Positions 1-11,436 are shown, numbered from the stretch's first letter. The stretch is 64,000 nt of DNA from Calliphora vicina (GCF_958450345.1 NC_088781.1:25831857-25895856), one strand, 5' to 3'. Program-made: numbers and translations. The notes: a model not told the origin generated them from the sequence alone.

Positions 1-2615
1 ACAATATATAACAAAACGTCGACGTATAAAGTTTGTTGAAATTTTAATACTAATGAAAATGTTAATTATTTATACAAATGAAAAACATTTTACAACTTTT
101 TTAGTTAAATAAATTAAAAAAACTCACCTTACAGAGGAGTTGAGATCATCTATTTAAATGATATTTGTAAAAATCAAATAAAAAGCTCGTAAATATATAA
201 TAAATTGCTTTTTGTATTATAAGTAGTTTTGAATATATGTAGATATGTATGTAACAGACAAGTCGTAAATTGTTGTTCAAGGTTTAATTTAAATATTTAA
301 ATTTACTTACAGCAAGTAATACATTTATTATGTTATTTATATTTGTGACCATGCTTTATTGGAGACATACATACTATTAAAAAATTCTGAATAATTGTAT
401 TACTTTCTATTCAAATCAATTAAAATATTCTTTAATTTCTGGTGACCGCAATGTTTATGTTGTGGGAGAAAAAATATTCGAAGAATGCTAATTTTTTTTA
501 AATATGAAAGAAACTATGTAGTAGTTCAAAGATTAATAATAACACTGGACTAATAAAATAATAAAATTTGATGCATGACCTTAAAATTGTAGAATTCAAA
601 TATAATTATTCTTTAAACCGTTAGAGGGTTAAATGTTGAATTGTAGTTTCGACATATTTAATCGTAGGTATTATACTGAATGGTCATAGGTGCTTATGTA
701 TTCAAAGTTTAGTTTCAATCGTAGGCCTTTATGTATTCTATGTTTAACTCTAATCGTAGATCCTTATGTAGTATAAGTTTAGCTTTAAACCAAGGTCTTT
801 AGGTAGTGTAAGTTTAGCTCTAATCGTAGACCTCTATGTAGTCTAGCTTTAGCTTTAAGCCAAGGTCTTTATGTAGTGTATGTTTTGCTTTTAACCAAGA
901 TTTATGTAGTCTATGTTTAGGTCCAATCGTAGGTCTAAGTGTAGCTCCAATCTTTAAGCTTTTAGGTCTTTATGTAGTATAAGTTTTCCTTTAAACCAAA
1001 GTCTAATTGCCTTAAACCAAGGTATTTGTTTAGTCTAAGTTTAGCTCCAATCGTAGGTCTTTATTTAGTCTAAGTTTATCTCCAATCGTAGGACTTTATG
1101 TAGTCTAAGTTTTGCCTTAAACCAAGGTCTTTATTTAGTCTAAGTTTAGCTCCAATCGTAGGTCTTTATGTAGTCTAAGTTTTGCCTTAAACCAAGGTCT
1201 TTTTTTAGTCTAAGTTTAGCTCCAATCGTAGGTCTTTATGTAGTCTAAGTTTTGCCTTAAACCAAGGTTTTATTTTGTCTAAGTTTAGCTCCAATCGTAG
1301 GTCTTTATGTAGTCTAAGTTTTGCCCTAAATCAAGGTCTTTATTTAGTCTAAGTTTAGCTTCAATCGTACACCTTAATGTAAATGTAAACCTTTATTTAG
1401 TCTAAGATTAGCTTTAAACCAAGGTCTTTATGTAGTCTAAGTTTAGCTCTAATAATTAAATGCAAACCTTTATTTAGTCTAAGATTAGCTTTAAACCAAG
1501 TTTAGCTTCAATCATTAGTTTTCGTGAATTCGAAGTTTAGCTCCAATCGTAGGTTTTTATATAATCTAAGTTTAGCTCCAATCGTCTTCACGTAGTCTAA
1601 GTATAACTTCATTCATTGGTTTTTATTAGTCGAAGCTTAACTCCAATCGTAAGTATATAAGTAGTTTAAGTTGAACTTTAAACGTAGGTTTCTATATAGT
1701 CAAAGATTAGCTTTAAACTTAGTTCATTATGTAGTCTTAGTTTAGCTTTAAATGTAATTCTTTACGTAATCTAACTTTAGCTTCAATCATAAGTCCTTAT
1801 GTATTCAAAGTTTAGCTTCTATAGCAGGTCTTTATGTATTCGAATTATAGCTCCAATCTTAAGATTTTGTGTCTAAGATAAACTCTAATTATGTATTCTA
1901 TGTTTAACTCCAATCGTAGATCCTTATGTAGTCGAAGTTTAGTACAAACATAGGTATTTATGTCGTCTAAGTTTAGCTTTAAACCAAGGTCTTTATGTAG
2001 TCTTAGTATAGCTAGCACCAATCGTAGATCTTTATGTAGTCTAAATTCAGGTCCAATCGCAGGTCTTTATATAGTCTAAACTTAGCTTCAATCGTACATT
2101 TCTATATTTAGTCTATGATTAGGTTTAAACGTTTGTCTTTATTTAGTCTTAGTTTAGCTTTAAACGTAGGTTTTTATATATACTGAGTATAGCTTTAAAC
2201 TTAGGTCTATATGTATACTAAGTTTAGCTTTAAACGTAGGTCTTTATGTTTACTAAGTTTAGCTCTTTGTGTATACTAAGTTTAGCTTTAAACGTAGGTC
2301 TTTATGCATACTGAGTTTAGCTTTAAACTTCGGTCTATATGTATATTAAGTTTAGCTTTAAACGAAGCTCTTTATGTATACTAAGTTTAGCTTTAAACGT
2401 AGGTCTCTATGTATACTAAGTTTAGCTTTAAACGTAGATCTTTGTTTACTTTTAAACGTAGATGTATTCCAAGTTTATTTTCAAATGTAGATCCTTATGT
2501 ATTCTAAGTTTATCTTCATAATTTTTCGGGAAAAATTAAACTGATAAATATCTATTTTTTATACACAATTAATACATAAACATTTAATTAAACAATCTCA
2601 ATTTAATATTTACAG
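1..2615. other. Intron or upstream flank of the first Ly6 gene; no exon recognised
   Basis: This stretch precedes the first visible exon of the Ly6 gene at 2616. I looked for an exon encoding a signal peptide and ending with one spare base before a GT donor, which that gene needs, and found none; it probably lies before the window. Bases 1-660 are plain AT-rich sequence. Bases 670-2515 are a degenerate satellite, listed separately. Confidence 0.6.
670..2515. repeat. Degenerate 35-bp satellite array, first block
   Basis: Tandem copies of a unit of about 35 bp with core words AGTTTAGCTCCAATCGTAGG and TCTTTATGTAGTCTA. Copies are diverged and some have indels. Between about 1060 and 1360 two unit types alternate, one with 'GCTCCAATCGTAGG' and one with 'GCCTTAAACCAAGG', giving a 70-bp higher-order unit; identical points fall at 1148 and 1218. 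After 2100 the units become simpler, with 'AGCTTTAAACGTAGG'. The array ends about 100 bp before the Ly6 exon at 2616. The same satellite reappears beyond that gene at 3770-4610. Confidence 0.9.
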
Positions 2616-3469
2616 CCAATGCCATCAAATGTTACCAGTGCAAATCTCTGACCGATGCCAACTGTGCCAATGAAATGATCGATGAAACTTCAAATATTAG
2701 AGTGGTGGATTGCGACACAGTACCCAAACCCAATTTAATGGAACAATTAATGCCAGTGACCAAATGCAACAAAGTTGTTACAAGTGGTGAGTGAAGCATG
2801 ACATACATTCAATTTCCATATTTGATTTGGGAAAATTTTGAAATGATTGCAAAAATTCATAAACCAAATAAAAATAAACAAATTGAAATTCAAAGCAACA
2901 ATTCATATTGAAATCACCCCCAAAGACACCCGGTATATCATCAAACTCAAACATGAACACCTTTAAAAACAATGATGTGATGTCATACGAATATTGGCAT
3001 TGAGAATTTGTTTTTGTTAATAAGAAAACACATTTATTTTGGGCGTTAAATTATTTATAACAAAATCTATTTAATAAAAGAAAAATAATTTACATACTTA
3101 AATAATTTAAAAGCAAGTTTGGAATTTGCCTTGTTGATTTTGTGTCTAAAGTTGAAAAGTTTGCTCTATCTGTTTAGTATATTCACCATACCTGTTAGTT
3201 TTTAAAAAGCTTTTTATTAATTACTACTATTATTTATTATTATTATTATTTTATTCATTTCAGACAAAGCTGGTGTTATTGTCTCACGTGACTGTCACTT
3301 CCAAGTTGTAGGCACAAAATCTGATGTTTGCTCTGTTTCCCACAGTCGTGAGGTCGAGAAGTGCCATATTTGCAGTGGTGATTTATGTAACGCCTCCTCA
3401 GCTGGCCGTTTTATGGCCATCGGCTTGACTGCCATTTTAGCTTTAGTCTCTATGCATTACGTTTTCTAA
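2616..3469 (+). CDS. Ly6/uPAR-domain GPI-anchored protein, 5' exon missing
   Basis: Two exons, 2616-2786 and 3264-3469, joined across a 477-bp intron with GT/AG ends; both boundaries are phase 1. The first exon opens with two bases of a split codon, so an exon with the start codon and signal peptide is missing and probably lies before the window. The mature domain begins AIKCYQCKS, the usual Ly6 opening, and has the family's closing motif CxICSGDLCNA. About 20 hydrophobic residues follow and end at the stop, the pattern of a GPI-attachment signal. Ly6 proteins fold as disulphide-bonded three-finger domains on the cell surface; in flies they act in septate junctions, channel regulation and trafficking. 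I cannot assign it to a named Drosophila Ly6 gene. An AATAAA lies about 80 bp after the stop. Satellite arrays sit on both sides. Confidence 0.85.
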
Positions 3470-3769
3470 ATTAAGTACCACAATACAAATTACAAATTTT
3501 ATTTAATGTTTGATATATTGGTTTTGTAAATAGCTGTTTTGAATTTAAAAATAAATAAAATTCCTTAAAAATACAAAATATTTTAAAGAAAAACGAATAA
3601 AAATCCTTTAAAATGTATTGGTTTGGTTTGAAATTTGAAGTTACAAGTAGACGATGTAAGGTTATTTGTCAACTTTTCATAAAAATATTCGATTTTTGGC
3701 ACGAAATAAGAGTGATCAAAGATTAAGCTTATTTCTCGAAAAACGGTGTATTACAGAAGTTTAGACGGT

Positions 3770-4610
3770 TTATGTTTTGTAATCTAAGCTTGGATCTTTA
3801 TTTATCATAAGTTGAGCTTCAAAATTAGGTCTTTATAAAGTCTAAGTTCTTTTTGTAGTTCAAGTTTAGCTTCCACTATATGACTTTTTGTAGTCTAAGT
3901 TCAGCTACAATTATAAGTCTTGATATTCACGATGCTTAAGCTTAGCTTTAATCGAAGGTCTTAATATAGTCCAAGTTTAGATTCCATTGTACTACTTTTT
4001 ATATATATTTCAAGTATAGCTCCAATCGTAAGTCTTGATATAGTCTAAGTTTAACTTCAATAGAAGATATTTATGCTGCCAAAATTTACCTAAATCGTAG
4101 GTCTCTATATAGTCTAGATTTAGCTTCCATCGTATGTCTTTTTGTAGTCCAAGTTTAGCTCGAATCGTAAATCTTGATACAGTCTTTGTTTAGCTTCTAA
4201 AGTTTTAGATTAGAATCTAAACTATAAGTTTAGCTTCAATCATAGGTCTTCATAAAGTCTATGTTTAGTTTCAGTCGTAGGTCTGTATGCTTCATAAGTT
4301 TAGCTTTAATCATAGTTATTAATAAATTTAATTTTTATCTTCAATTGTAGGTTTTTATGCTTCATAAATTTAACTGCAATTGTAGGTCTATGTATTCTAA
4401 GATTAGCTTCAATCGTAGGTCTTTGTGTAGTCTAAAGTTGGCTTCAATCGTAAATCTTTCTGTTATAGGTCTTTATATAGTCGAAGTTTAGCTCCAACCG
4501 TAGGTCTTTATATAGTCTTAGTTTAGCCTCAAACGTAAGTCTTTATGTAGTCTAAGTTTAGCTTAAATAGTAGGTCTTTAGAAAGTTTAAGTTTACATCG
4601 AAATTACGAA
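3770..4610. repeat. Degenerate 35-bp satellite array, second block
   Basis: Same satellite as at 670-2515, in the same orientation, with words such as TAGTCTAAGTTTAGCTTCAA and CGTAGGTCTTTATG. It starts about 300 bp after the Ly6 stop codon. Units here are more diverged and interrupted. The 70-bp alternation of the first block is not evident. Confidence 0.85.
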
Positions 4611-5155
4611 ATCCAATGTTATATTTATAAAAATCCCAATTGAAATTGAGATATCGAAATTAATAGGTATGTTCCGACACTAGAACTATTGTCCAATCAC
4701 ATGGAAAAATTGACGGGTACTTTGTTTCAATTATTCACAGCACTGGAAACATACATTTTTCGAAGATCATTTACATCAGTTGTTTATTGAATTCGCCAGT
4801 GCTATAAACATTTTTAAAATTTCACACTTTTAATAAAAAATTTACTAGTTTTGATTGAAATAAAAGAAAAAAACATTTCAATTCATAATTTTATTAAGTT
4901 TGATTTAGTCTAAATAAATCTGTTCACTTTAGTATAATCTTGCTATTTGAACTCTCAAGAGTCTTGCTATTTCGATTTACAGAACACCTCATGTATTTTA
5001 TAAACATAATAATTTAAAAAAAATAACAAACATTCACCCTTATTCTGGTTGTCGTCGTCGTTTTTCGTTTCAATTTCTCGACATCAATTTTTCTTTTTTC
5101 AATTTTAATTTGTGTTTTCTTATTAATTTCTATTTATCAATTATTTTTGTTCAAT

Positions 5156-5283
5156 CAGCCTAATTATGAAAAAAAAATTCCCCGGGAGTTTTTTCCCTTT
5201 TCTCATTTTTCATATTCAAATTCTATGTTAAAAAAACGACAAGGGAAAAATCTCCCGGACAATTTTTTTTCATAATTGGGCTG
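5156..5283. mobile_element. MITE, CAGCC family, copy 1
   Basis: A 128-bp foldback element. The left end reads CAGCCTAATTATGAAAAAAA and the right end is its near reverse complement, ending TAATTGGGCTG. An inner inverted pair around CCCCGGGAG and CTCCCGG extends the arms. It is flanked by AAT on both sides (5153-5155 and 5284-5286), a likely 3-bp target duplication. A second copy lies at 10909-11018 with the same AAT flanks. It has no coding capacity. Confidence 0.85.
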
Positions 5284-5962
5284 AATATTAATTTTCTATT
5301 CTGAAATTCAATTTGTGTTTTCTCAATATTAACTTGGATTTCTGAATATCAATTTGTTTTTTCTTAATATTAACTGGCTTTTTCTCAGTATTAATTTGAA
5401 TTTCTAGGTATACCTTTCTAGGTTTCAATTTCAACTCGAAATGGTGTAGTCAAAAAGGAATGACTTCTTTATTTTTTAAATAAATTATATATAATTGTTG
5501 TTTTTTCCATAGTACTATGGTTTTTTCTGTTAGAACCCCTAATTTAAATAGTAATAAAAATGCATAAATTATATATACTTAAAAAATTTATAAATTTATT
5601 TGGTTTACATAAAAAATATGTAATTTTCACGGCAAATGTATAATAAATTTATTTTACAATATAATTATATAAGCATAAACCTACATAATTTGTTGCTGAG
5701 ACGGATTTAATCTCGAGATTCTATAATTTGTAAAAAATATAGTCGACAAACATATAAAAAATACTTGATAATTGTATGAATACAACATGGAATGTTACTA
5801 ACAGAATGTGGACGGCATAAAGTTAAGTATGTTAATTAACATAATAATGTTAAAAACTATAAAATGCTACATTAAATTAATATTCGAAGAAGGCACGAAG
5901 TTATTTTCTAGTTTAGTTTTTTAAAAAGGACTTATACAAACGATCCTTTTAGTTGTACTTGT

Positions 5963-6527
5963 TTACTGCCTTAAGAACCAAGCCACTGTTGTCACAATGA
6001 ACGTTGTAAAGCCAATTGCTACCTGGTTGCCTGTTAGCAGACCCGCAGCATTGCAACCATCTTTGCTGTTGCAGGTACAATATTCCATAAAAATGTTATA
6101 GCTGCCTGTGCGCATCAAACAAAAGCGTTCATCGCCTTCAATACCGGGCTCTCCCATGTAAGCACAGCTACGGAAATAACGCCACTCACCATGAGCCTTT
6201 TGGCGGATTTTGCGACACATGGTTGGGCGAACTCCTGGCAAGAAATCCAGTTCTGGTTCTTGACTGCAATCGGTAATGACTAAGGTACTATTGTCAAAGG
6301 GATCACCACATTTGGGATCGTTGTCGGAACGGCATTCCCAACATTTAATACTCATCGCTGTGAATGAAATAGAAAATAACAATAAATTATAAACAAATAC
6401 TACATCGTTTCACAAGAATATTCAACTCATTCATTGTAGCAAATGCTGAACGTTGTATACACACACCTGTTTGTGCCAAACACAATGCTATTATAGCAAC
6501 AAAAATAACACTTTCCACAGGTTTCAT
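5963..6527 (-). CDS. Ly6/uPAR-domain GPI-anchored protein, complete, two exons
   Basis: Exon 1 is 6467-6527 and exon 2 is 5963-6357, separated by a 109-bp intron with GT/AG ends in phase 1; total 151 residues. The start is the only ATG that places a hydrophobic signal peptide (MKPVESVIFVAIIALCLAQ) ahead of the Ly6 opening IKCWECRS. The domain is Cys-rich with CTCNSKDGCNAAG near the end, then a hydrophobic GPI-type tail ending AWFLRQ. The first intron falls just before the mature domain, as in gene C at 8232. Unlike C it has no second coding intron. The part around 'GEWRYFRSCAYMGEPGIEG' looks strongly constrained, but I cannot test this here. Function is not assigned beyond the family. Confidence 0.9.
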
Positions 6528-8231
6528 TTTTATGAACACTTTATTTTACTGCAGGAGCTAATTTGTATTTATGAAATTTAAATGAATTTGAAATAAAATA
6601 AATAAAAACCAAAACTGAGCAAAGAATTAATAAATAAAGCGACCCGCCCTAAAGAATGTTGATTGATAATGTTTGTTGTAATAATTATTTGTAAACGTAC
6701 GTTCAGTGAAGGCTTACAGAGTTGCTATTTTAAGTATTAAATAGACTTCGGCTCACGTTCAAGCATACACACAAACGCCGTGTATTTCAAATGGGAGTGA
6801 TATGTTTGAAGACCCCAAAATTATAATCCGGAAAAAACAATATATAAAATATCGAAACATCAAGCATCTAATGCCAATTTGTGTGTTTGAACCATAGTTT
6901 GTGTTTGCATGTATTGACATGTTATTCTGTTGCAGTATAAAATCACACAGTGGGAGAATTTCGAAAAATCTGTAATTTCTAGACGTAGTCAGTTTGATAT
7001 GTAATATGGACCAGATATTATATATCAAAATGTAGGAACAATTTTATCTTCTTTTCGTTAATGGATACAATTTTTAATTATCATTAGATATCCATATTGC
7101 TTGTATTAAGACTTTGGTGACAGTTATTTTGACATTTCTGATCAAAATGTAAAAGTGAAAACAAAAAATAAGATTGGCTATTGAGAATCCCACAATTCTC
7201 AAAAAGCTTTTCAAAAATTCTAAAAATTTAACCTTTTAGATTTTGGCTCTATTTGTGTTACCTTGGCAAAATAATTAAGAACATATTGGAAGATGGAAAA
7301 CAGGTGTAAATTTTTCGAATGCAGCGATTCGATTAGAGAAAATTGGTTTAAAGTAGAAATATAAATAAAAAAATAGGTGTATTTTGAAAGATAAAACTTC
7401 TAGTGGATTCCATATTTATATAAATCTTTCACATCCGATCGCGAACAAAAAATTGGCATCGTTTTAAATGAACAAGTTTGTCAGTTCATTTTTCAATTTC
7501 AGGCACTCTAGAGGTGCCTCGATCATTCGACTCATAAGTTTTAAAAATTCCTAAAACATGCCACTAAATTGCATGAGAATCGGCCCATAATTGGTCATAG
7601 CTCTAGGGTTCAATAAGCCTACTAGCTCCCATATAAAACCTACATCCGAAAAAATACTTTTATTTTATTTAAATTATGGTGCAATTATGTTTCATATAAT
7701 TAAAAAATCCACTAGTAAAAAATCAATGATAAATGGCAATGGCTCTTATAAAGGATTCATTTCATAACTGGATCTATGAACTTGTTGTTGGGGAGTTTTT
7801 TGAACAAATACCGGCAGCACTGTTTTAGTGGCGTGCATTAGTTATTTTAATTAATACACAATTTATTAATAGAAAAATAACATATTTAAAATGCATTAAT
7901 CAAAGTTCTAATTATCATCTCTTCAAAAAACTGTTATAAAATTATGTTTATAAATACGAATTAACAGTCAGGAACTGCTTACCCTTCTTTGAAACACTAT
8001 TACCGACCCCTGCCATATACCGGTGTAATCACGCCCCCTTGTACTAACATACAATAACAACTCTGTAATAAAGCCAAGTTTAATTTGACAGCTCATGTAA
8101 TTAAACAAACACCAGTGTTAAAACTACAACAACAATTCCATAACAAGTGCCTTCATTCATAGATTTTTTATTTTCATTTACTATTTGTTTATTTTTTCTC
8201 ACCTACAATTTAGTTAATAATAAAACATAAA
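6528..8231. other. Divergent intergenic region between two Ly6 genes
   Basis: The minus-strand Ly6 gene starts at 6527 and gene C starts at 8232 on the plus strand, so both promoters should lie here. I recognise no firm core promoter motif. Bases 7160-7330 resemble part of the CAGTGRGGCAGAAT-ended element family seen at 42015-43439, and 7500-7660 resembles another dispersed family with 'CCCATATAA' and 'GAATCGGCCCATAATTGG'. No exon is seen. Confidence 0.5.
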
Positions 8232-8872
8232 ATGAAAGCCATAACAATAAATCTAACACTGTTATTAATTGTGGTAACCATAACAGGTGAGTTAAGGAAT
8301 TTTCTTTATTTTTTCGTACACCCTAAATTATAAACAAATTTAGGGTGTGGTTTCGAACACTAATTTCAATAATAATTATATGGATTAATTTTAGGATCTT
8401 GGGCCATACGTTGCTATCAGTGCTCCTCGGACCAGGACCGTAAGGGTTATGATAGCTGTGGTGCTTACAAAAAATTCAATCGCACCGAGCACATAGCCAT
8501 TGAATGCAACAGTGATGAATCTCACATGCCTGGCTCGTTTTGTATGAAGGTGGTGCAACAGGGTCCCAGAGGTTTTATATGTGAGTGCGAGATAAATCAT
8601 ATATAAATGATATTTAAGAGTTTTTAATGTCTTCTTTGTGTCTAGGGGATGGTCGTTGGCGCCAAGTCATTAGACGTTGTGCGTCTGTGGCCGACACTGG
8701 TGTTACTGGAGTCTGTAATTGGGGCGTTTATGAAAACGGCATCTATTGGGAAGAGTGCTACTGTTCCAGTGACAGTTGTAATGGCTCGGTATCGCTGAGT
8801 ATGTCTAAAACATTGTGGGCCTTTGTTTTGCTTGTTGGCGCCTTGGGTTTCTCTAGAATTTTACGAAATTGA
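8232..8872 (+). CDS. Ly6/uPAR-domain protein 'C', complete, three exons
   Basis: Exons 8232-8286, 8395-8580 and 8646-8872 join in frame, both introns in phase 1 with GT/AG ends, giving 155 residues. Exon 1 encodes only the signal peptide (MKAITINLTLLLIVVTIT). The mature part starts WAIRCYQCSS, carries the Ly6 cysteines and ends with CYCSSDSCNG, then a hydrophobic GPI-type tail ending LGFSRILRN. AATAAA lies about 140 bp after the stop. Gene D converges on it from the right. Exons 2 and 3, but not exon 1, are duplicated at 10099-10582. Confidence 0.93.
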
Positions 8873-10012
8873 CAAACTATTTTGTATACATACATATTAT
8901 AACAAAGCTCTTATTAGTTTAAACACATACCGTCCATTTTACACAAATTAGTATGTAGTTTTTAATTTTTTATATACATAAAGATAAATTTTATAACAAT
9001 TAACAACGAGAAATAAAGAATCTCAGATAATGTAAGAAAACATATCGAAATAAAACTGCTTTATTTTATTGAAGATTTAAATACTTTAACAATTTCAATT
9101 TTAATATATTTTGACTATTTTGTTTATTAATCGTTTAGAATTTTCAGATTTATTTCCACTTTTTTATAATATAAAATAAAATATCAATAACTGACGATTT
9201 ATTTTATCTGTAAGGAATAAACTCCTTTATGATCTGAATAATATTTATCAGCACAAAAATCTCTTTGGTAGTTTTCTAAATTTTGTAACCACAGCAATTC
9301 CCCTACATTTACTAATTCCTCGAACAAGCTCCCCGCTTTGCCAATATATTCAAACCACCATCTTGCCAACCTGCCGCTGGATCATCGGCCACGGCAGCGT
9401 ATATAATATTCGTGCCATCTTTTAGAAACTTTAAAGCCATGTAGGATTTGTTATTCTCCAACCAAGTGCGTGATTCTGTAGGTCCCTCAACAGTATCCTT
9501 ATTGCGATACTAAAATTAGCATTAATTATTAATTTAATCAAAATTATTGTTATTTTAAATTGTGGCTAACCCAACATTGATATAATTCCAAAGGTTGATT
9601 GTCACTAGTCCACTTTAGCACTTTTAGACAATAACGAAAGAAGGCGTTATTATTACGTTTCACCTCCAAATGTTTGCTGTCATTGAGCCGTTGAACTTTG
9701 CGCAAAAGATTCGTACAAATTTCAATATCCTTGGGTCGCTTTAGAGTTTTCATTAGAGCCTGGGCAATGCGCAAATAATTTTCAAATTGTTCAGCTAAAA
9801 TTTCATGTTCGTTGAAGGAGGTCATTGGCTTAGGAGAAGAAGAAGCAGGTGTTGGTGTTAATTCAGTTGGAGCAGCATCTTTTGTATTTTCAGGTTCCGT
9901 CTCAATTTTGGTTGTCTGCTCGGTGGAGTGAAAAGATTCTTCGGTTTCATCAGCCATATATTCGAAATTTTGATAATCAATGGGATAATAAAAAAATAAT
10001 TCGAATTCTTTT
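8300..10012. repeat. Tandem duplication, unit 1 (Ly6 exons 2-3 plus gene D)
   Basis: Starts inside intron 1 of gene C near the words TTTATTTTTTCGTACAC and runs through D to about 55 bp upstream of D's start codon (TTCGAATTCTTTTT). It is repeated at about 10012-12140. The junction near 10012 fuses D's upstream sequence directly to C intron 1 across a short shared T-rich word, so a non-homologous or microhomology breakpoint is likely. Confidence 0.9.
9312..9957 (-). CDS. Unrecognised 194-residue protein 'D', two exons
   Basis: Exon 1 is 9571-9957 (129 codons) and exon 2 is 9312-9509 (65 codons and stop). The 61-bp intron has GT/AG ends and is in phase 0. I do not recognise the family. Residues 1 to about 55 are acidic and rich in Thr, Pro and Ser (MADETEESFHSTEQ...) and look disordered. 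About 55-115 is probably helical and basic (EQFENYLRIAQALMKTLKRP, then KVQRLNDSKHLEVKRNNNAF). The end is compact, with many aromatic and Gly residues (WLENNKSYMALKFL, AADDPAAGW-like, LNILAKRGACSRN). There is no signal peptide, so it is probably intracellular. The duplicate D-prime keeps the frame, splice sites and nearly all residues, which supports it as a real gene. Confidence 0.85.
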
Positions 10013-10098
10013 TATTTTTTCGTACACAAAATTATAAACAAATTTAGGGTGTGGTTTCGAACACTAATTTCAATAATAATAATATGAAATAATTTTAG

Positions 10099-10582
10099 GA
10101 TCCTGGGCCATACGTTGCTATCAGTGCTCCTCGGACCAGGACCGTAAGGGTTATGATAGCTGTGGAGCTTACAAAAAATTCAATCGCACCGAGCACATTG
10201 CCATTGAATGCAACAGTGATGAATCTCACATGCCTGGCTCGTTTTGTATGAAGGTGGTGCAACAGGGTCCCAGAGGTTTTATATGTGAGTGGGAGAATGC
10301 TATAAATCATATATAAATGATATTTATGAGTTTTTAATGTCTTCTTTGTGTCTAGGGGATGGTCGTTGGCGTCAGGTCATTAGACGTTGTGCCTCTGTGG
10401 CCGATACTGGTGTTACTGGAGTCTGTAATTGGGGCGTTTATGAAAACGGCATCTACTGGGAGGAGTGCTACTGTTCCAGTGACAGTTGTAATGGCACGGT
10501 ATCGCTGAGTATGTCTAAAACATTGTGGGCCTTTGTTTTGCTTGTTGGCGTCTTGGGTTTCTCTAGAATTTTACGAAATTGA
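10099..10582 (+). CDS. Ly6 'C-prime': duplicate lacking its signal-peptide exon
   Basis: Exons 10099-10284 and 10356-10582 match C exons 2 and 3 in length, splice sites and frame. No local exon 1 exists: the duplication began inside C intron 1, and upstream is the start region of gene D. The first in-frame ATG is deep in the domain, so C-prime alone cannot make a secreted protein. Against C I count 11 base differences in 413 coding bases: 9 silent and 2 changing a residue (Ser to Thr, Ala to Val, both in the hydrophobic GPI tail). That looks like purifying selection. It may be used by splicing from C exon 1 at 8286, which has the matching phase 1, or it may be a young pseudogene. Confidence 0.7.
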
Positions 10583-11436
10583 CAAACTATTTTGTATACA
10601 TACATACATATTATAACAAAGCTCTTATTAGTTTAAACACATACAGTCCATTTTACACAAATTAGTATGTAGTTTTTAATTTTTTATATACATAAAGATA
10701 AATTTTATAACAATTAACAACGAGAAATAAAGAATCTCAGATAATGTATGAAAACATATCGAAATAAAACTGTTTAATTTTATTGAAGTTTTAAATACTT
10801 TTAACAAAAATTTCACAAGATGAGAATGAAATATTCCCCCTTATCGTGGTTGATGTAAATGTCAATAAATGCCACCACGATATGGGTGATTAAACCTTCA
10901 ATTTTAATCAGCCCAATTATGAATAAAAATTCCCCAAGAGTTTTCCCTTTTCTCATTTTACCTATTGAAATTCAATGGGAAAAAACTCCCGGGGAATTTT
11001 TTATTCATGATTGGGCTGAATATATTTTTACTATTTTCGACTAAAATTTGTCAATCTAATAACTAATGGCACAGAGAAAACGTCAAACGCTACTGCATTT
11101 TTCAAACCTGGAATTCTGGATTTTAAAAATGTAAATCTTGAAAATCAAATATAACAATGAAAATAAGTAGATTCCACAAAACATAGTTTTAAATTTTTAA
11201 TGTACCTACCCGAGGTACAGCATTTTCTGGCCTTGAGAATTTGTTTATTAAAATCGTTTAGAATTTGCAGATTTCCACTTTTTTATAATATAAAATATCA
11301 ATAACTGACGATTTATTATCTGTAAGGAATAAACTCCTTTATGATCTGAATAATTTTTATTAACACAAAAATCTCTTTGGTATTTTTCTAAATTTTATAA
11401 CCACAAATTTTATTACCAGCAATTCCCCTACATTTA
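10583..11436. other. Spacer between C-prime and D-prime with copy-specific insertions
   Basis: Corresponds to 8873-9311 in unit 1. It keeps the AATAAA used after C and the TTTATT words after D. The added length comes from three insertions absent from unit 1, one of them the CAGCC MITE at 10909-11018. No coding sequence is seen. Confidence 0.75.
10909..11018. mobile_element. MITE, CAGCC family, copy 2
   Basis: A 110-bp foldback element. The left end is CAGCCCAATTATGAATAAAA and the right end is the inverted ...CATGATTGGGCTG. AAT flanks it on both sides (10906-10908, 11019-11021). The unit-1 paralogue around 9100 reads TTTTAATATATTTT with one AAT and no element, so the empty site is visible and the 3-bp target duplication is confirmed within this window. 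Confidence 0.92.

Larger units (their letters stand above)
3470..5962. other. Intergenic stretch between the first two Ly6 genes
   Basis: Lies between the plus-strand Ly6 gene ending at 3469 and the minus-strand gene whose stop is at 5963, so the two genes converge. It holds a second block of the 35-bp satellite (3770-4610) and a MITE (5156-5283). The rest is AT-rich with several TTTATT words that could be polyadenylation signals for the minus-strand gene. I see no coding exon. Confidence 0.7.

Noticed and set aside
331..380. Hydrophobic mini-frame MLFIFVTMLYW as the missing first exon of the first Ly6 gene
   Set aside because: It has no GT donor in the required phase and ends at a nearby stop.
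5963..6382. Start of the second Ly6 gene at MLFSISFTAMSIK
   Set aside because: That start reads through the intron. The spliced model with exon 6467-6527 gives a proper signal peptide and canonical GT/AG sites.
8391..8600. Minus-strand frames opposite Ly6 exon 2 at 8391-8600 and 10095-10310
   Set aside because: Antisense shadows of the Ly6 exons; both copies keep them only because the sense strand is conserved.
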